DNA of 64,000 nucleotides from Emticicia sp. CRIBPO (GTDB taxonomy: Bacteria > Bacteroidota > Bacteroidia > Cytophagales > Spirosomataceae). This document shows positions 34,736 to 42,970 of the stretch, one piece after another; position 1 is the stretch's first letter; each line of letters starts with the position of its first letter. Location of the stretch: positions 620,001 through 684,000 of the forward strand of contig NZ_JAAAKV010000001.1 of the NCBI RefSeq assembly GCF_009905725.1. The letters are read 5' to 3'. A program made the translations under genes and the position numbers. The notes beneath the pieces are model-generated. The model saw nothing but the letters and a program-made list of their open reading frames with translations, made no database searches and was not told where the DNA came from.

Positions 34736-34796
34736 CAGAGAAAAAAACATGCAAAAAAGTATGGATTAAAAATATTTCTAAAACATTTGTTCATTT

Positions 34797-34829
34797 AGTT
34801 CATTTTATATTGAACTTATTGTATATTTG
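34797..34829 (+). promoter_or_regulatory. gbsR-like promoter with AGTTCA-N8-TGAACT dyad
   Basis: TATATTTG (34822-34829) is an exact -7 element 9 nt before the ATG. Just upstream, AGTTCA (34797-34802) and TGAACT (34811-34816) form a dyad where the -33 region should be. The arrangement predicts repression by the encoded regulator. Confidence 0.55.
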
Positions 34830-34838
34830 TCAGGATCA

Positions 34839-35306
34839 ATGGATTACATGACAGCATTAGAAAAATACATAGAGGATGTGGGGCTCTTTTATGAGCGATT
34901 TGGGTTGGCGAAAATGTCAGGAAGGATATTGGGACTTCTGATGGCGACGGATGAAGAAAAGGTCAGTTTTGATGACATAGTTATCCAGTTACAGGCCAGC
35001 AAAGGGTCTATCAGCGGAAATATCAACTTTTTACTGAAGCAAAAACTGATCGAAAAGTTCATGGTAACCGGCGACCGCAAATCTTATTATAAGTTTTCCA
35101 ATGAGAATGTTTTTTCACTCATTGACAGCAAACTGGATGCAACGGAATATGTTAAACAGATTTTTATGCGTGGCAATGAGCTTCATAAAGATAAAGAAAG
35201 TGCCAAGCATAAAAACATTTCAGAAGTTATTCAATTTTATGACTTTTTAGAGGAAGAGCTGCCAAAACTGAAAGAGAAATGGAAAAGTCTGAAAAAAACA
35301 GGATGA
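34839..35306 (+). CDS. GbsR/MarR-family transcriptional regulator
   Basis: The 155-residue protein has a winged-helix domain (about residues 20-80) with SFDDIVIQLQASKGSISGNINFLLKQKLIEKF, the GbsR-type recognition helix and wing. A long C-terminal helical tail follows. The family includes GbsR and OpcR of Bacillus, which control compatible-solute uptake. In Bacteroidota such regulators often sit next to efflux or osmoprotection genes, but here only a small membrane protein follows. The ATG at 34839 is preferred over the TTG at 34827, which overlaps the -7 element. Confidence 0.8.
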   Translation: MDYMTALEKYIEDVGLFYERFGLAKMSGRILGLLMATDEEKVSFDDIVIQLQASKGSISGNINFLLKQKLIEKFMVTGDRKSYYKFSNENVFSLIDSKLDATEYVKQIFMRGNELHKDKESAKHKNISEVIQFYDFLEEELPKLKEKWKSLKKTG

Positions 35307-35409
35307 AAACACGGAATATGATCATGTATTGGACCAGCTGGCATTTTCCCTGCGGCCGGACTAAGCATTTTTTTATTGGTAAGAAGCTTAAAAAATAAAT
35401 CAGATCATT

Positions 35410-35742
35410 ATGTGGGCAACTGATTCGCTCTGGTTTGAAATAGCGGTTGTAAGCGTCATTTTCGCTATCGGAAATATGGTTTTCGGTCATTTTGAGGAAC
35501 AAACACCAAAATGGCGGAGAGTCGGCAAGTTTATACTGTTTCTGGTCATCACATGCCTGATTTCGACCTATGCAGGGAGGTCTGCAGCAATGATCACCCT
35601 GGGATGCCTGATCATTCCTCTTCTTTACATCCATGGTTATTACCTTCCTCAAAAGAAAGGCATAAACGGCTGGACCGGAGAACCCAAGAGCAGATACTAT
35701 GATTTCAGGGGGTGGGACAAAAACGTATTTAAAGAAAAATAA
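35410..35742 (+). CDS. Small three-helix membrane protein
   Basis: I do not recognise the family. The 110-residue protein has about three transmembrane segments (residues 9-25, 40-58 and 60-80) and ends in a soluble tail with GINGWTGEPKSRYYDFRGWDK. It lies 100 nt after the GbsR-like regulator on the same strand and may be its target. No enzymatic motif is visible. Confidence 0.6.
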   Translation: MWATDSLWFEIAVVSVIFAIGNMVFGHFEEQTPKWRRVGKFILFLVITCLISTYAGRSAAMITLGCLIIPLLYIHGYYLPQKKGINGWTGEPKSRYYDFRGWDKNVFKEK

Positions 35743-35799
35743 AGCCCGGATAAGGGCCATTCGGCAGAGTACATCATACCTATTAAAATTAAATATATC

Positions 35800-36393
35800 A
35801 TGACACAAGAAAACGATTCTCCGGTATTCTCCTTCGCCATCTGCCTTCCTCCTGAAGCGGACATGGCGGTTTCAGGACACAAAAAAAACCTGTTCAAAGA
35901 AATCGGATGGTTTTCCAGCCGCAATTCACAGGGCCACATTACTTTTAATGGCTTCGGAGCACATGAAAGAAAACTACAGGTGATTGAAAGATATGCGAAG
36001 AGTTTCTGTGAGCAGATAACGCCATTCAGCGTATCGTTCGACTCCCTATCTGCCTATCCGTCGTCCGGGGCTTTGTGTTTGTCTCCTGAAAAAGAATCAA
36101 AAAAGCACCTCGAAAAACTGATGAGGTTATTCAACAAAAACTTTCCGTTAAAAAAAGGCCCCAGCAATGACCCTCACATTACCATTGCCAAGGAACTCGA
36201 CCAGGAGAAGCTGCAAATCGCCAGCAAACTGGCTAAAGCCGGATTTTCGGGGTTACAGTTCAACTGCAATGCCATCCATCTCAGGAAACTAGACAGGAAC
36301 GGACAATATTTCATCATCCGGACTTTTCCGTTGAAAGGGACAGATCCATCGGGCTTCAGTTCACCGCAATTAAGTCTGTGGCCTACTGACTAA
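35800..36393 (+). CDS. 2H phosphoesterase (2'-5' RNA ligase/LigT-like)
   Basis: The 197-residue protein carries the two H-x-T motifs of the 2H superfamily: GHITFNGF (about residues 46-53) and DPHITIAKEL (about residues 125-134). Members hydrolyse 2'-5' linkages or cyclic phosphates in RNA or nucleotides. The LigT-like fold is present in full. It is convergent with the GH9 gene, only 4 nt apart, without an obvious terminator. The physiological substrate is unknown. Confidence 0.85.
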   Translation: MTQENDSPVFSFAICLPPEADMAVSGHKKNLFKEIGWFSSRNSQGHITFNGFGAHERKLQVIERYAKSFCEQITPFSVSFDSLSAYPSSGALCLSPEKESKKHLEKLMRLFNKNFPLKKGPSNDPHITIAKELDQEKLQIASKLAKAGFSGLQFNCNAIHLRKLDRNGQYFIIRTFPLKGTDPSGFSSPQLSLWPTD

Positions 36394-36397
36394 ATGA

Positions 36398-38194
36398 TTA
36401 CTTAGCCTTAGTGCCCCAATGGGTCATCATCAGTAAAGCTCCCGCCGTGCCATCCATGGTAGGTTCATTTGTGCTGTAGTCTCCCAGGTCATCGTGATAA
36501 GTCACAAAATTATTCTGGAATTCGGCAAACTCATCCGGATAATCAAGACGGATGCCGATCAGATTCTTATAGATAGAAGCATACACCGGGCCGTCGACCA
36601 GGCCTCCGGGTATTTCCAGTTTCTTTAAGGCATACAAACTGGTGTGTACTTCTCTCGGAAACTCCCCTCCTTCGGGTATTCCGCTGAACATGGTGGTTCC
36701 CCATGGATTCCGTCCGAAAAGCCAGTCGCGTTGAGTCAGCATAAAATCATCATATTGTGTATCCCCGCTCATCTTCCTGTACAAAATCATCTGGGCAACA
36801 AGGCTTGTCGCGAGATTATTGGAACACCATATAAACGGCACACCGATTTTAAAAGGATTAGCCTGTCCTCTTCTGAGCGTATACTTAATCCCATCGAGGT
36901 AATATCCTTCGAGTTTCTTTTTAAACTTTTTATCTACCAGGCCGTGTAAAACATAATGCCCCATGTTGATAAAGGGATAAAGCCTGTAATGATCCGCAGT
37001 ATCTCTGACGGTCCATGAATCGGCAGTATTGCTTTGCAGAGCATAGGTTTTGGCCTGATCGAGGTATTCAGTCTGACGGGTAATTTTGTAGATTTCAGCA
37101 GCCCCCCATTCCATATCATCAGCCCAGGTGTCTTCATTGTAACGATACGGAGCCAGTACGGAGTTTCCCTGCTGATAGCCTTCTTTCGCTCTGCCCAGTG
37201 CATACAATGTGAGGGCCGCCTTACGGCATTTCGCAGCGAAAACGGGATCTTTCAGGTCTTTTTCCCAGATTCTTGAGGCAATAGCCATAGCAGCCGCACA
37301 TCTTCCCGCCAGATTAGCCAGGCCTGTTGCCATGCTTTTATATTTTCTCAGGCCCTGAGGCTGTCCGTTGGCAAAATACGCCGCCCGGTAGCTGTTGGCA
37401 CCCCATCCATAATCAGAATTATCGTTATCAGGCATTTTAAATCCTTTGTGATCACGGTCGTCGGCTACCTGGTGCAGCAGCTGATCTGGTTCAGGATGCA
37501 TTTTAAAGATCCAGTCAAGACCCCATTTAGCTTCGTCCAGCACATCCGGGATACCGTTGCTGCCCGGCTGGCCAAGAGCATTGAAATTATCTTTGAACTT
37601 ATCAGGATATAATTCATAAGTCATCAGCATGTGTGCGGTGGCATAACTACTTGTAATCAAATATTTAAGCTGATCGCCGGCGTCGTGCCATCCCCCGCTG
37701 ACATCCACAAAAGTGCTGTCTTTCATCGGACCGTAATAACTCATCCCGTCTTTCTGATGACAATAAACGTTCAACGTCGGATTATAACCGCAACGTTGCT
37801 GACGCATAAAAGCCAGGAGCGTTTCCTGGTGATCTGAAAATGCGTCGGAAGCGATCCTGAATTCCGGAGATTTTTGCCCTGATTTCTCAGCCTGAAGATA
37901 ATACTCACCATTCGTCTTTAAGGCTGTAAAATCCAACTCGTAGTAATAGTCAAAAGTCCCCCAATTGCCGTTGGTTACCTTCCGGGGTTTTATCTCAAAC
38001 CTTGTCTGGCCACCTGTTTTACTGATTACACGGAAATTTTCATCTACAGGGCTTTTCGAGAAAATGACCCCTACTTTTCTTTCTTCCGGGAAATATCCCA
38101 TCTGGTTAAACCGGAAATGAATGGTCTGGTCTTCTGAAATGACAGGCTCTGCCTGAAAAAACAACAAAATGAAGTGTAAAATAACTGTCGGCAT
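36398..38194 (-). CDS. Secreted glycoside hydrolase family 9 (endoglucanase-like)
   Basis: The 598-residue protein begins with a short hydrophobic signal and an N-terminal immunoglobulin-like CelD_N domain (FRFNQMGYFPEERKVGVI). A GH9 (alpha/alpha)6 barrel follows, with the catalytic base region DVSGGWHDAGDQLKY and a C-terminal catalytic glutamate in STNEPTMDG. GH9 enzymes cleave beta-1,4-glucans with inversion. It follows the deacetylase-like gene by 5 nt in the same operon, so the pair may process a decorated polysaccharide. Confidence 0.9.
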   Translation of the reverse strand: MPTVILHFILLFFQAEPVISEDQTIHFRFNQMGYFPEERKVGVIFSKSPVDENFRVISKTGGQTRFEIKPRKVTNGNWGTFDYYYELDFTALKTNGEYYLQAEKSGQKSPEFRIASDAFSDHQETLLAFMRQQRCGYNPTLNVYCHQKDGMSYYGPMKDSTFVDVSGGWHDAGDQLKYLITSSYATAHMLMTYELYPDKFKDNFNALGQPGSNGIPDVLDEAKWGLDWIFKMHPEPDQLLHQVADDRDHKGFKMPDNDNSDYGWGANSYRAAYFANGQPQGLRKYKSMATGLANLAGRCAAAMAIASRIWEKDLKDPVFAAKCRKAALTLYALGRAKEGYQQGNSVLAPYRYNEDTWADDMEWGAAEIYKITRQTEYLDQAKTYALQSNTADSWTVRDTADHYRLYPFINMGHYVLHGLVDKKFKKKLEGYYLDGIKYTLRRGQANPFKIGVPFIWCSNNLATSLVAQMILYRKMSGDTQYDDFMLTQRDWLFGRNPWGTTMFSGIPEGGEFPREVHTSLYALKKLEIPGGLVDGPVYASIYKNLIGIRLDYPDEFAEFQNNFVTYHDDLGDYSTNEPTMDGTAGALLMMTHWGTKAK

Positions 38195-38199
38195 AAAAT

Positions 38200-38973
38200 T
38201 CAGCGGAGTAATTGGTCTATTCTGACAAAAGTATAGTTTTTGGCTTTAAGTTCTTTGATCAACGGCTCCAAATATTGATAGAACTTATCGGTCCTTGCCG
38301 GGCTAACGCCTATGTGAACCAACAAAATAAATCCGTTCAGGCCGTTTTTATCTTTGATTTCATAATCTGTAATGCTCTTATAGATTTCCCGGCTGCTTCT
38401 GTAATTTTTCATATCCGGGGTGGTATAATCTGCATTTGACCGGGTTCCGGATGTAAAATTAATCAACTTCAATCCCTCCTGGCCTGTCCAAAAGCTGATG
38501 CTGTCATTATACCACTCAAAGGGCGGCAAAAAATAAAGGGCTTCTTTCTTAGTAATGTCAAACTTCTTCATTTCGTGATAGTTAGCCTTCAGGTCTCTGA
38601 GAAACTCAGATCCGGAAACAAGCAGACTGTCTCTTTTGACCCAGTCACAGTAAAGAAGGTGTTTATCAGAGTGAGCTCCGAGGTAATGCTTCTCCGTCTT
38701 CAGCATCCTGATCAGTGCCTCAAAAGAAGGATTGCGATAAAATTCTCCCGTAAAAAAGAAAGAAGCCTTTACTTTTTCACTCCTCAGTGTTCTAAGAATC
38801 ACTTCTCCCCCTTCCGCAAATTCATGCCCCGTAAAAACAAGAGCAATCTCCCTTTTTCCCAGGTCACCCCTCACTGTTCCACCATGGATCAAAGTGTGCT
38901 GAGCCCGGGAAATATTCACCCATAACAGTAAAACAACAAGGCAAAAGGCCCGCAAACACGGAGGAAATTTCAT
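38200..38973 (-). CDS. Secreted polysaccharide-deacetylase-like protein with atypical motif 1
   Basis: The 257-residue protein has a signal peptide and a NodB-like deacetylase fold. The metal-binding HxxxH is present as HSDKH (residues 101-105). The usual TFDDG motif, which supplies the catalytic base and a metal ligand, reads VFTGHEFAEGG (46-56), so both aspartates are missing. Other blocks (KASFFFTGEF, YFLPPFEWYN) fit the family. I have seen this altered motif in Bacteroidota homologues, so it may define a subfamily with different chemistry. Its stop is 5 nt before the GH9 gene. Confidence 0.75.
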   Translation of the reverse strand: MKFPPCLRAFCLVVLLLWVNISRAQHTLIHGGTVRGDLGKREIALVFTGHEFAEGGEVILRTLRSEKVKASFFFTGEFYRNPSFEALIRMLKTEKHYLGAHSDKHLLYCDWVKRDSLLVSGSEFLRDLKANYHEMKKFDITKKEALYFLPPFEWYNDSISFWTGQEGLKLINFTSGTRSNADYTTPDMKNYRSSREIYKSITDYEIKDKNGLNGFILLVHIGVSPARTDKFYQYLEPLIKELKAKNYTFVRIDQLLR

Positions 38974-39136
38974 CGATTTTTACTTTACTTATCTGATTTC
39001 ATCAAAAATAATCAAAAAATGAACTTCAGACGCAACCTTATTCCGGATGGTCGCGTAATGGCTCAAAATGCACAGCATTTTGCCCCTCCTGCCTTAAAAG
39101 TTCATCTTCCCGTTCTGTAATTTAATTCAAAAAATA

Positions 39137-39194
39137 TTTGCTCACCAGAAAAAAAAGTTCTACGTTTGTCCCGCCATAATTAGACTTAGTCTAA
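39137..39194 (+). promoter_or_regulatory. Promoter and 15-bp palindromic operator of the imelysin/TonB operon
   Basis: TTTG (39137-39140) and TACGTTTG (39161-39168) are perfect -33/-7 boxes 20 nt apart. Twelve bases after the -7 G lies the perfect palindrome TTAGACT-T-AGTCTAA (39180-39194), at about +7 to +21. A metal-dependent repressor such as Fur or a DtxR-like protein is the likely binder, given the downstream iron-uptake-type genes (inference). Confidence 0.75.
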
Positions 39195-39229
39195 ATAATA
39201 ATCATTTAACGTTTAAAATATCGAAAACA

Positions 39230-40390
39230 ATGTTTAAGTCAAAATCGATTCTGTTTGCCGCCCTTGCAACCTTCACCCTTTTCTCTTGCTCAGAGGAGAC
39301 AGCAGAACCGGATCTTCGTACCAAAATTGATTACTCGCTTGTTACAGCCACCACCCCTTACAAAAAACTTTTTGTTGATGCCAAAGGTGACACTACTGTA
39401 GATTTTAAAGCAGGAAACAGCCGTTACAGAATGTTCCAGGCTCTGAATTATTATTTAGGCGGTGCAGTGAGGGAAAGCAAAATACTGGACGTTGCAGTAA
39501 TGAAAAACATGTACGCCAACTCAGGCAATCCGTTTGTGGACGTCCCGACTCTGAATATCAAGGGGGCTGACCTTAACACTTCGGGTGTTCAGTTGAAAAA
39601 CGTTACTTCTTCGTCAAAATCAACTGCTGATGCTGACGTAGACAGGGCAAGACTTGAAGCTGTATTCGGAGAAATGGGTCTGGTAAGCCAGTCGCATTCT
39701 GCCAACGCTGCTAAAAACACTCCTGGTAAACTCGGAACTTATCTTGTAGACGGCAAAGGGATTGAAATCGCCCAGATCATCCAGAAATCCCTGATCGGTG
39801 CTCTTCAGTTGGACTACATCGGTAATGTACTGCTGGACAAAGGACTTACCGCCGAGAATAAAAAACTGGTTGCAGGAAAAAATTATACCCAACTGGAACA
39901 AAACTGGGACGAGGCATATGGTATGCTTACATTGAGCCCGGTTTACCTGGACAAATCTACTGACGCAGTGAGAGGGACAGCTGAGTCATTCCTGGGTTCA
40001 TACCTTTGGGAATATAACAAACCGGCCTATCCAAAAATGCACCTGGCATTTGTAAAAGGACGTGCGGCCATTGTCAACAACGACCTTACTGAAGTGAAAA
40101 CACAGGCCACATTTATCCGTACAGAATCTGAAAAAGCTATAGCAGCTGCAGCTCTGGGATATCTTGGAAAATGGAAATCAGGTACTACTGATGCCGCCCG
40201 TGCCCACGCTATCGGCGAAGGACTTGGATTTATCTATTCCCTTCGTTTCTGTAAATTAAACGGAGCAGATGCAGCATTTTCTGATGCTATTCTTGTAGGT
40301 TTAGTTGGTTCACCTGGTGGTTTCTGGGATCTGACCAACGATAAAATCAACGCAGCCAGTGAAGCAATCGCAACAAAATTTAAATTATAA
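39230..40390 (+). CDS. DUF4856 lipoprotein
   Basis: The 386-residue protein starts with a lipoprotein signal (lipobox LFSC). The DUF4856 domain spans most of the rest, with recognisable blocks such as SRYRMFQALNYYLG, GKGIEIAQIIQKSL and GEGLGFIYSLRF. DUF4856 is an imelysin-related, all-helical domain found in Bacteroidota, usually beside imelysin and TonB-receptor genes. It is probably exposed in the periplasm or on the outer membrane. It is the first gene of a four-gene operon behind a promoter with a palindromic operator. Confidence 0.85.
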   Translation: MFKSKSILFAALATFTLFSCSEETAEPDLRTKIDYSLVTATTPYKKLFVDAKGDTTVDFKAGNSRYRMFQALNYYLGGAVRESKILDVAVMKNMYANSGNPFVDVPTLNIKGADLNTSGVQLKNVTSSSKSTADADVDRARLEAVFGEMGLVSQSHSANAAKNTPGKLGTYLVDGKGIEIAQIIQKSLIGALQLDYIGNVLLDKGLTAENKKLVAGKNYTQLEQNWDEAYGMLTLSPVYLDKSTDAVRGTAESFLGSYLWEYNKPAYPKMHLAFVKGRAAIVNNDLTEVKTQATFIRTESEKAIAAAALGYLGKWKSGTTDAARAHAIGEGLGFIYSLRFCKLNGADAAFSDAILVGLVGSPGGFWDLTNDKINAASEAIATKFKL

Positions 40391-40419
40391 TCTGAGAGCA
40401 GATTAGTTTTTTAAACCAG

Positions 40420-40450
40420 TGGACTGACAGCAAAAAATACTGTCAGTCCA
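40420..40450 (+). terminator. Intercistronic hairpin between DUF4856 and imelysin genes
   Basis: TGGACTGACAG (40420-40430) pairs perfectly with its complement (40440-40450) around a 9-nt A-rich loop, and a T-rich stretch follows. It lies 30 nt after one gene and 17 nt before the next. It could work as an attenuator or mRNA-processing element that adjusts operon stoichiometry. Confidence 0.6.
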
Positions 40451-40466
40451 TTTATCATTTTCAAAT

Positions 40467-41612
40467 ATGAAGTTTTTTGACCTGAAAAAAAGTTTTGGCA
40501 TTGGTATCCTGACCATGCTTCTGTGGGCCTGCGGTAGCGGTAGTACCGATGAAAAAGACCCTGATCCGGTAGATGAAGGGAAAGACCGCAAAGCCATTCT
40601 TACCAACATTACCGACAACATTATTCTCCCTTCTTATGCCGCATTTAAAGTAAAATTTGATGTCATGGCAACCAAATCAGACGCTTTTACAGCAAAACCC
40701 GACCTTACTACGCTTACAGAACTGCGGACCGCCTACACAGAGGCTTACCTGGAATGGCAGAAAGTCGAACTGTTTGAATTTGGTCCGGGAGAAAAATATA
40801 CCATCAGGAATTTCTTCAATATTTATCCGGCTAATGTTGCAGGGATTACGGGTGACTTCGCTGATCCCAATTCTAATCTTGACACGCCGGACTCTTATGC
40901 CAGGCAAGGTTTCCCTGCCCTGGATTATCTTTTGTTTGGTGTAGGGGCCACAGATCAGGCCGTAGTGGCTTTTTATACAGCACCTGCGGAAGGGGCCAAA
41001 AGAACTGCTTCTGTCAAGAGGCTGGTCGGAAGAATGAGCACACTGTTAGGAAAAGTCATGAACGAGTGGCAGGGTTCGTACAAAGATACCTTTATCAATA
41101 AAACAGGACTGGACATCGGTTCCTCTACCTCCCTGATGATCAATGCCTATGTTTTGCATTATGAAAGATATATCCGCTCGGGCAAATTCGGTATTCCTTC
41201 TGGAGCCATGCTGAACGGCGTCCCTGCAGCTGATAAAGTAGAAGCTTATTATCAGAAAAACATATCCCTGGACCTTGCTAAAAATGCACATCAGGCGGCC
41301 ATAGATTTCTTTAACGGAAAAAGCAGCAAATCAGGAGAAGAAGGCCCGTCTTTCAAAACATACCTTAATGCCCTGGGAGCCAAAGACAGCAGCACCGGAA
41401 AACTTTTGTCAGAAATCATCAATACACAGTTTGCAGCCAGTAAACTCAAACTGGAGAGTCTTAGCCCTAACCTTTCTGATGAAGTCAAAAACAACAACCA
41501 GAAAATGAAGGACGTATATAACGAAATGCAAAAGGCTGTAAGAATGCTTAAGGTGGATATGACTTCTGCCATGAGTATCACCATCACTTACACAGATAAC
41601 GACGGAGACTGA
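40467..41612 (+). CDS. Imelysin-family (M75-like) lipoprotein
   Basis: The 381-residue lipoprotein (lipobox LWAC) is a member of the imelysin family. Its GxHxxE-like motif reads GFPALD (residues 148-153), with the His and Glu replaced, as in several imelysin-like proteins that are probably not peptidases. Two helical-bundle halves, with the characteristic QWQKVELF-like and LVGRMSTLLGKV segments, are visible. Imelysin homologues such as IrpA and EfeO-related proteins are linked to iron uptake. Here it is the second gene of an operon with an HTTM protein and a TonB receptor. Confidence 0.88.
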   Translation: MKFFDLKKSFGIGILTMLLWACGSGSTDEKDPDPVDEGKDRKAILTNITDNIILPSYAAFKVKFDVMATKSDAFTAKPDLTTLTELRTAYTEAYLEWQKVELFEFGPGEKYTIRNFFNIYPANVAGITGDFADPNSNLDTPDSYARQGFPALDYLLFGVGATDQAVVAFYTAPAEGAKRTASVKRLVGRMSTLLGKVMNEWQGSYKDTFINKTGLDIGSSTSLMINAYVLHYERYIRSGKFGIPSGAMLNGVPAADKVEAYYQKNISLDLAKNAHQAAIDFFNGKSSKSGEEGPSFKTYLNALGAKDSSTGKLLSEIINTQFAASKLKLESLSPNLSDEVKNNNQKMKDVYNEMQKAVRMLKVDMTSAMSITITYTDNDGD

Positions 41613-41620
41613 TCCGGGAC

Positions 41621-42970
41621 ATGAAAGGATATTTCTCTAAAACAGTATCAGCAGCACCCCTGGCAGTTTTCAGAATGGGCTTTGGCCTGATGATTTTTGC
41701 CGGGCTGGCACGCTTCTGGGTCAAAGGCTGGATTACCGACCTGTATATTACGCCGAAGTATTTCTTTCCGTTTTTCGGATTCGAATTTGTAAGGTCATTA
41801 GGAGCATATACTTATTTACTATTTGCCATAGCGGCCGTTTCGGCCTTAATGGTAGCTGCCGGCTGGTTTTACAGAACGGCAGCTACCACTCTTTTTATCA
41901 GTTTCACTTACATTGAACTGATCGACAAATCCACTTACCTCAATCATTATTACTTCATCAGCCTGATCAGTTTTCTGCTGATATTTTTACCTGCAAATGT
42001 TTATTTTTCTGTGGATGCCTACCGGAAGAAAGAACTGCTTGCCGGTCTGATTCCACGATGGACTATTGACGTTCTCAAGGTTTTTGTTTTTATCTTGTAC
42101 TTTTTTGCAGGACTGGCCAAAATCAACAGTGACTGGTTAGTACATGCCCTGCCCCTCAGAATCTGGCTGCCTGCCAGAAATGACATGCCTGTTATCGGTT
42201 CTTTATTTAACCATGAATGGGTCTGGTATGCCTTCAGCTGGCTGGGATGCCTCTATGATCTCAGCATACCTTTTCTATTGTTCATGAAAAAAACCAGGCT
42301 CCCGGCTTTTATGGCGGTAGTCATTTTTCACGGACTCACGGCCGTTTTATTCCCTATCGGGATGTTTCCTTATATCATGATCGTGACTGCCCTGATCTTC
42401 TTCTCAGGAGCATTTCATCAGAAAATCGTTGATATTGTTTCCGGACTGTTTAAGCTTCCGATGGAATTTACGCATTCGTCAGCAGTTTGTCAGTATTCAA
42501 AAAATACACAAATAATCACCCAATATATTTTTCTGACATTTTTTATCGTCCAGTTAGCCTTACCTTTGCGGTTTCTTTTGTATCCGGGTGAATTATTCTG
42601 GACTGAAGAAGGCTATCGCTTTTCATGGCGGGTGATGCTGATGGAGAAAGCAGGATATGCCCAGTTTACGGTCAAGGACAAAACCGGCAAAAGTGTGGTA
42701 GTCAATAATAGTGAATTCCTGACCACCCTTCAGGAAAAAATGATGTCTACCCAACCTGATATGATATTACAATACGCTCATATACTCAGGGATTATTATT
42801 CGGAAAGAAAATTCGAAGATCCTGAAGTCTATGTTGATTCCTATGTGACACTTAACGGACGTTTGGGCAAACCGCTGGTTTTACCTGAAACCAATTTGTC
42901 TGTTCAGAAAGAGTCATTTAAACATAAAAACTGGATAACTCCTTTTCATGATGAAATTAAAGGTTTTTAA
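41621..42970 (+). CDS. HTTM-domain membrane protein (VKGC-like)
   Basis: The 449-residue protein has several transmembrane helices in the first ~300 residues, with the horizontally-transferred-transmembrane pattern: PLAVFRMGFGLMIF, ELIDKSTYLNHYYFISL, FFAGLAKINSDWL and VIFHGLTAVLFPIGMFPYIMI. A soluble C-terminal domain follows. HTTM proteins are homologues of vitamin-K-dependent gamma-carboxylase; the bacterial ones have no settled function. It starts 8 nt after the imelysin gene and overlaps the TonB receptor by 23 nt, so it is tightly co-expressed with an uptake system. Confidence 0.88.
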   Translation: MKGYFSKTVSAAPLAVFRMGFGLMIFAGLARFWVKGWITDLYITPKYFFPFFGFEFVRSLGAYTYLLFAIAAVSALMVAAGWFYRTAATTLFISFTYIELIDKSTYLNHYYFISLISFLLIFLPANVYFSVDAYRKKELLAGLIPRWTIDVLKVFVFILYFFAGLAKINSDWLVHALPLRIWLPARNDMPVIGSLFNHEWVWYAFSWLGCLYDLSIPFLLFMKKTRLPAFMAVVIFHGLTAVLFPIGMFPYIMIVTALIFFSGAFHQKIVDIVSGLFKLPMEFTHSSAVCQYSKNTQIITQYIFLTFFIVQLALPLRFLLYPGELFWTEEGYRFSWRVMLMEKAGYAQFTVKDKTGKSVVVNNSEFLTTLQEKMMSTQPDMILQYAHILRDYYSERKFEDPEVYVDSYVTLNGRLGKPLVLPETNLSVQKESFKHKNWITPFHDEIKGF

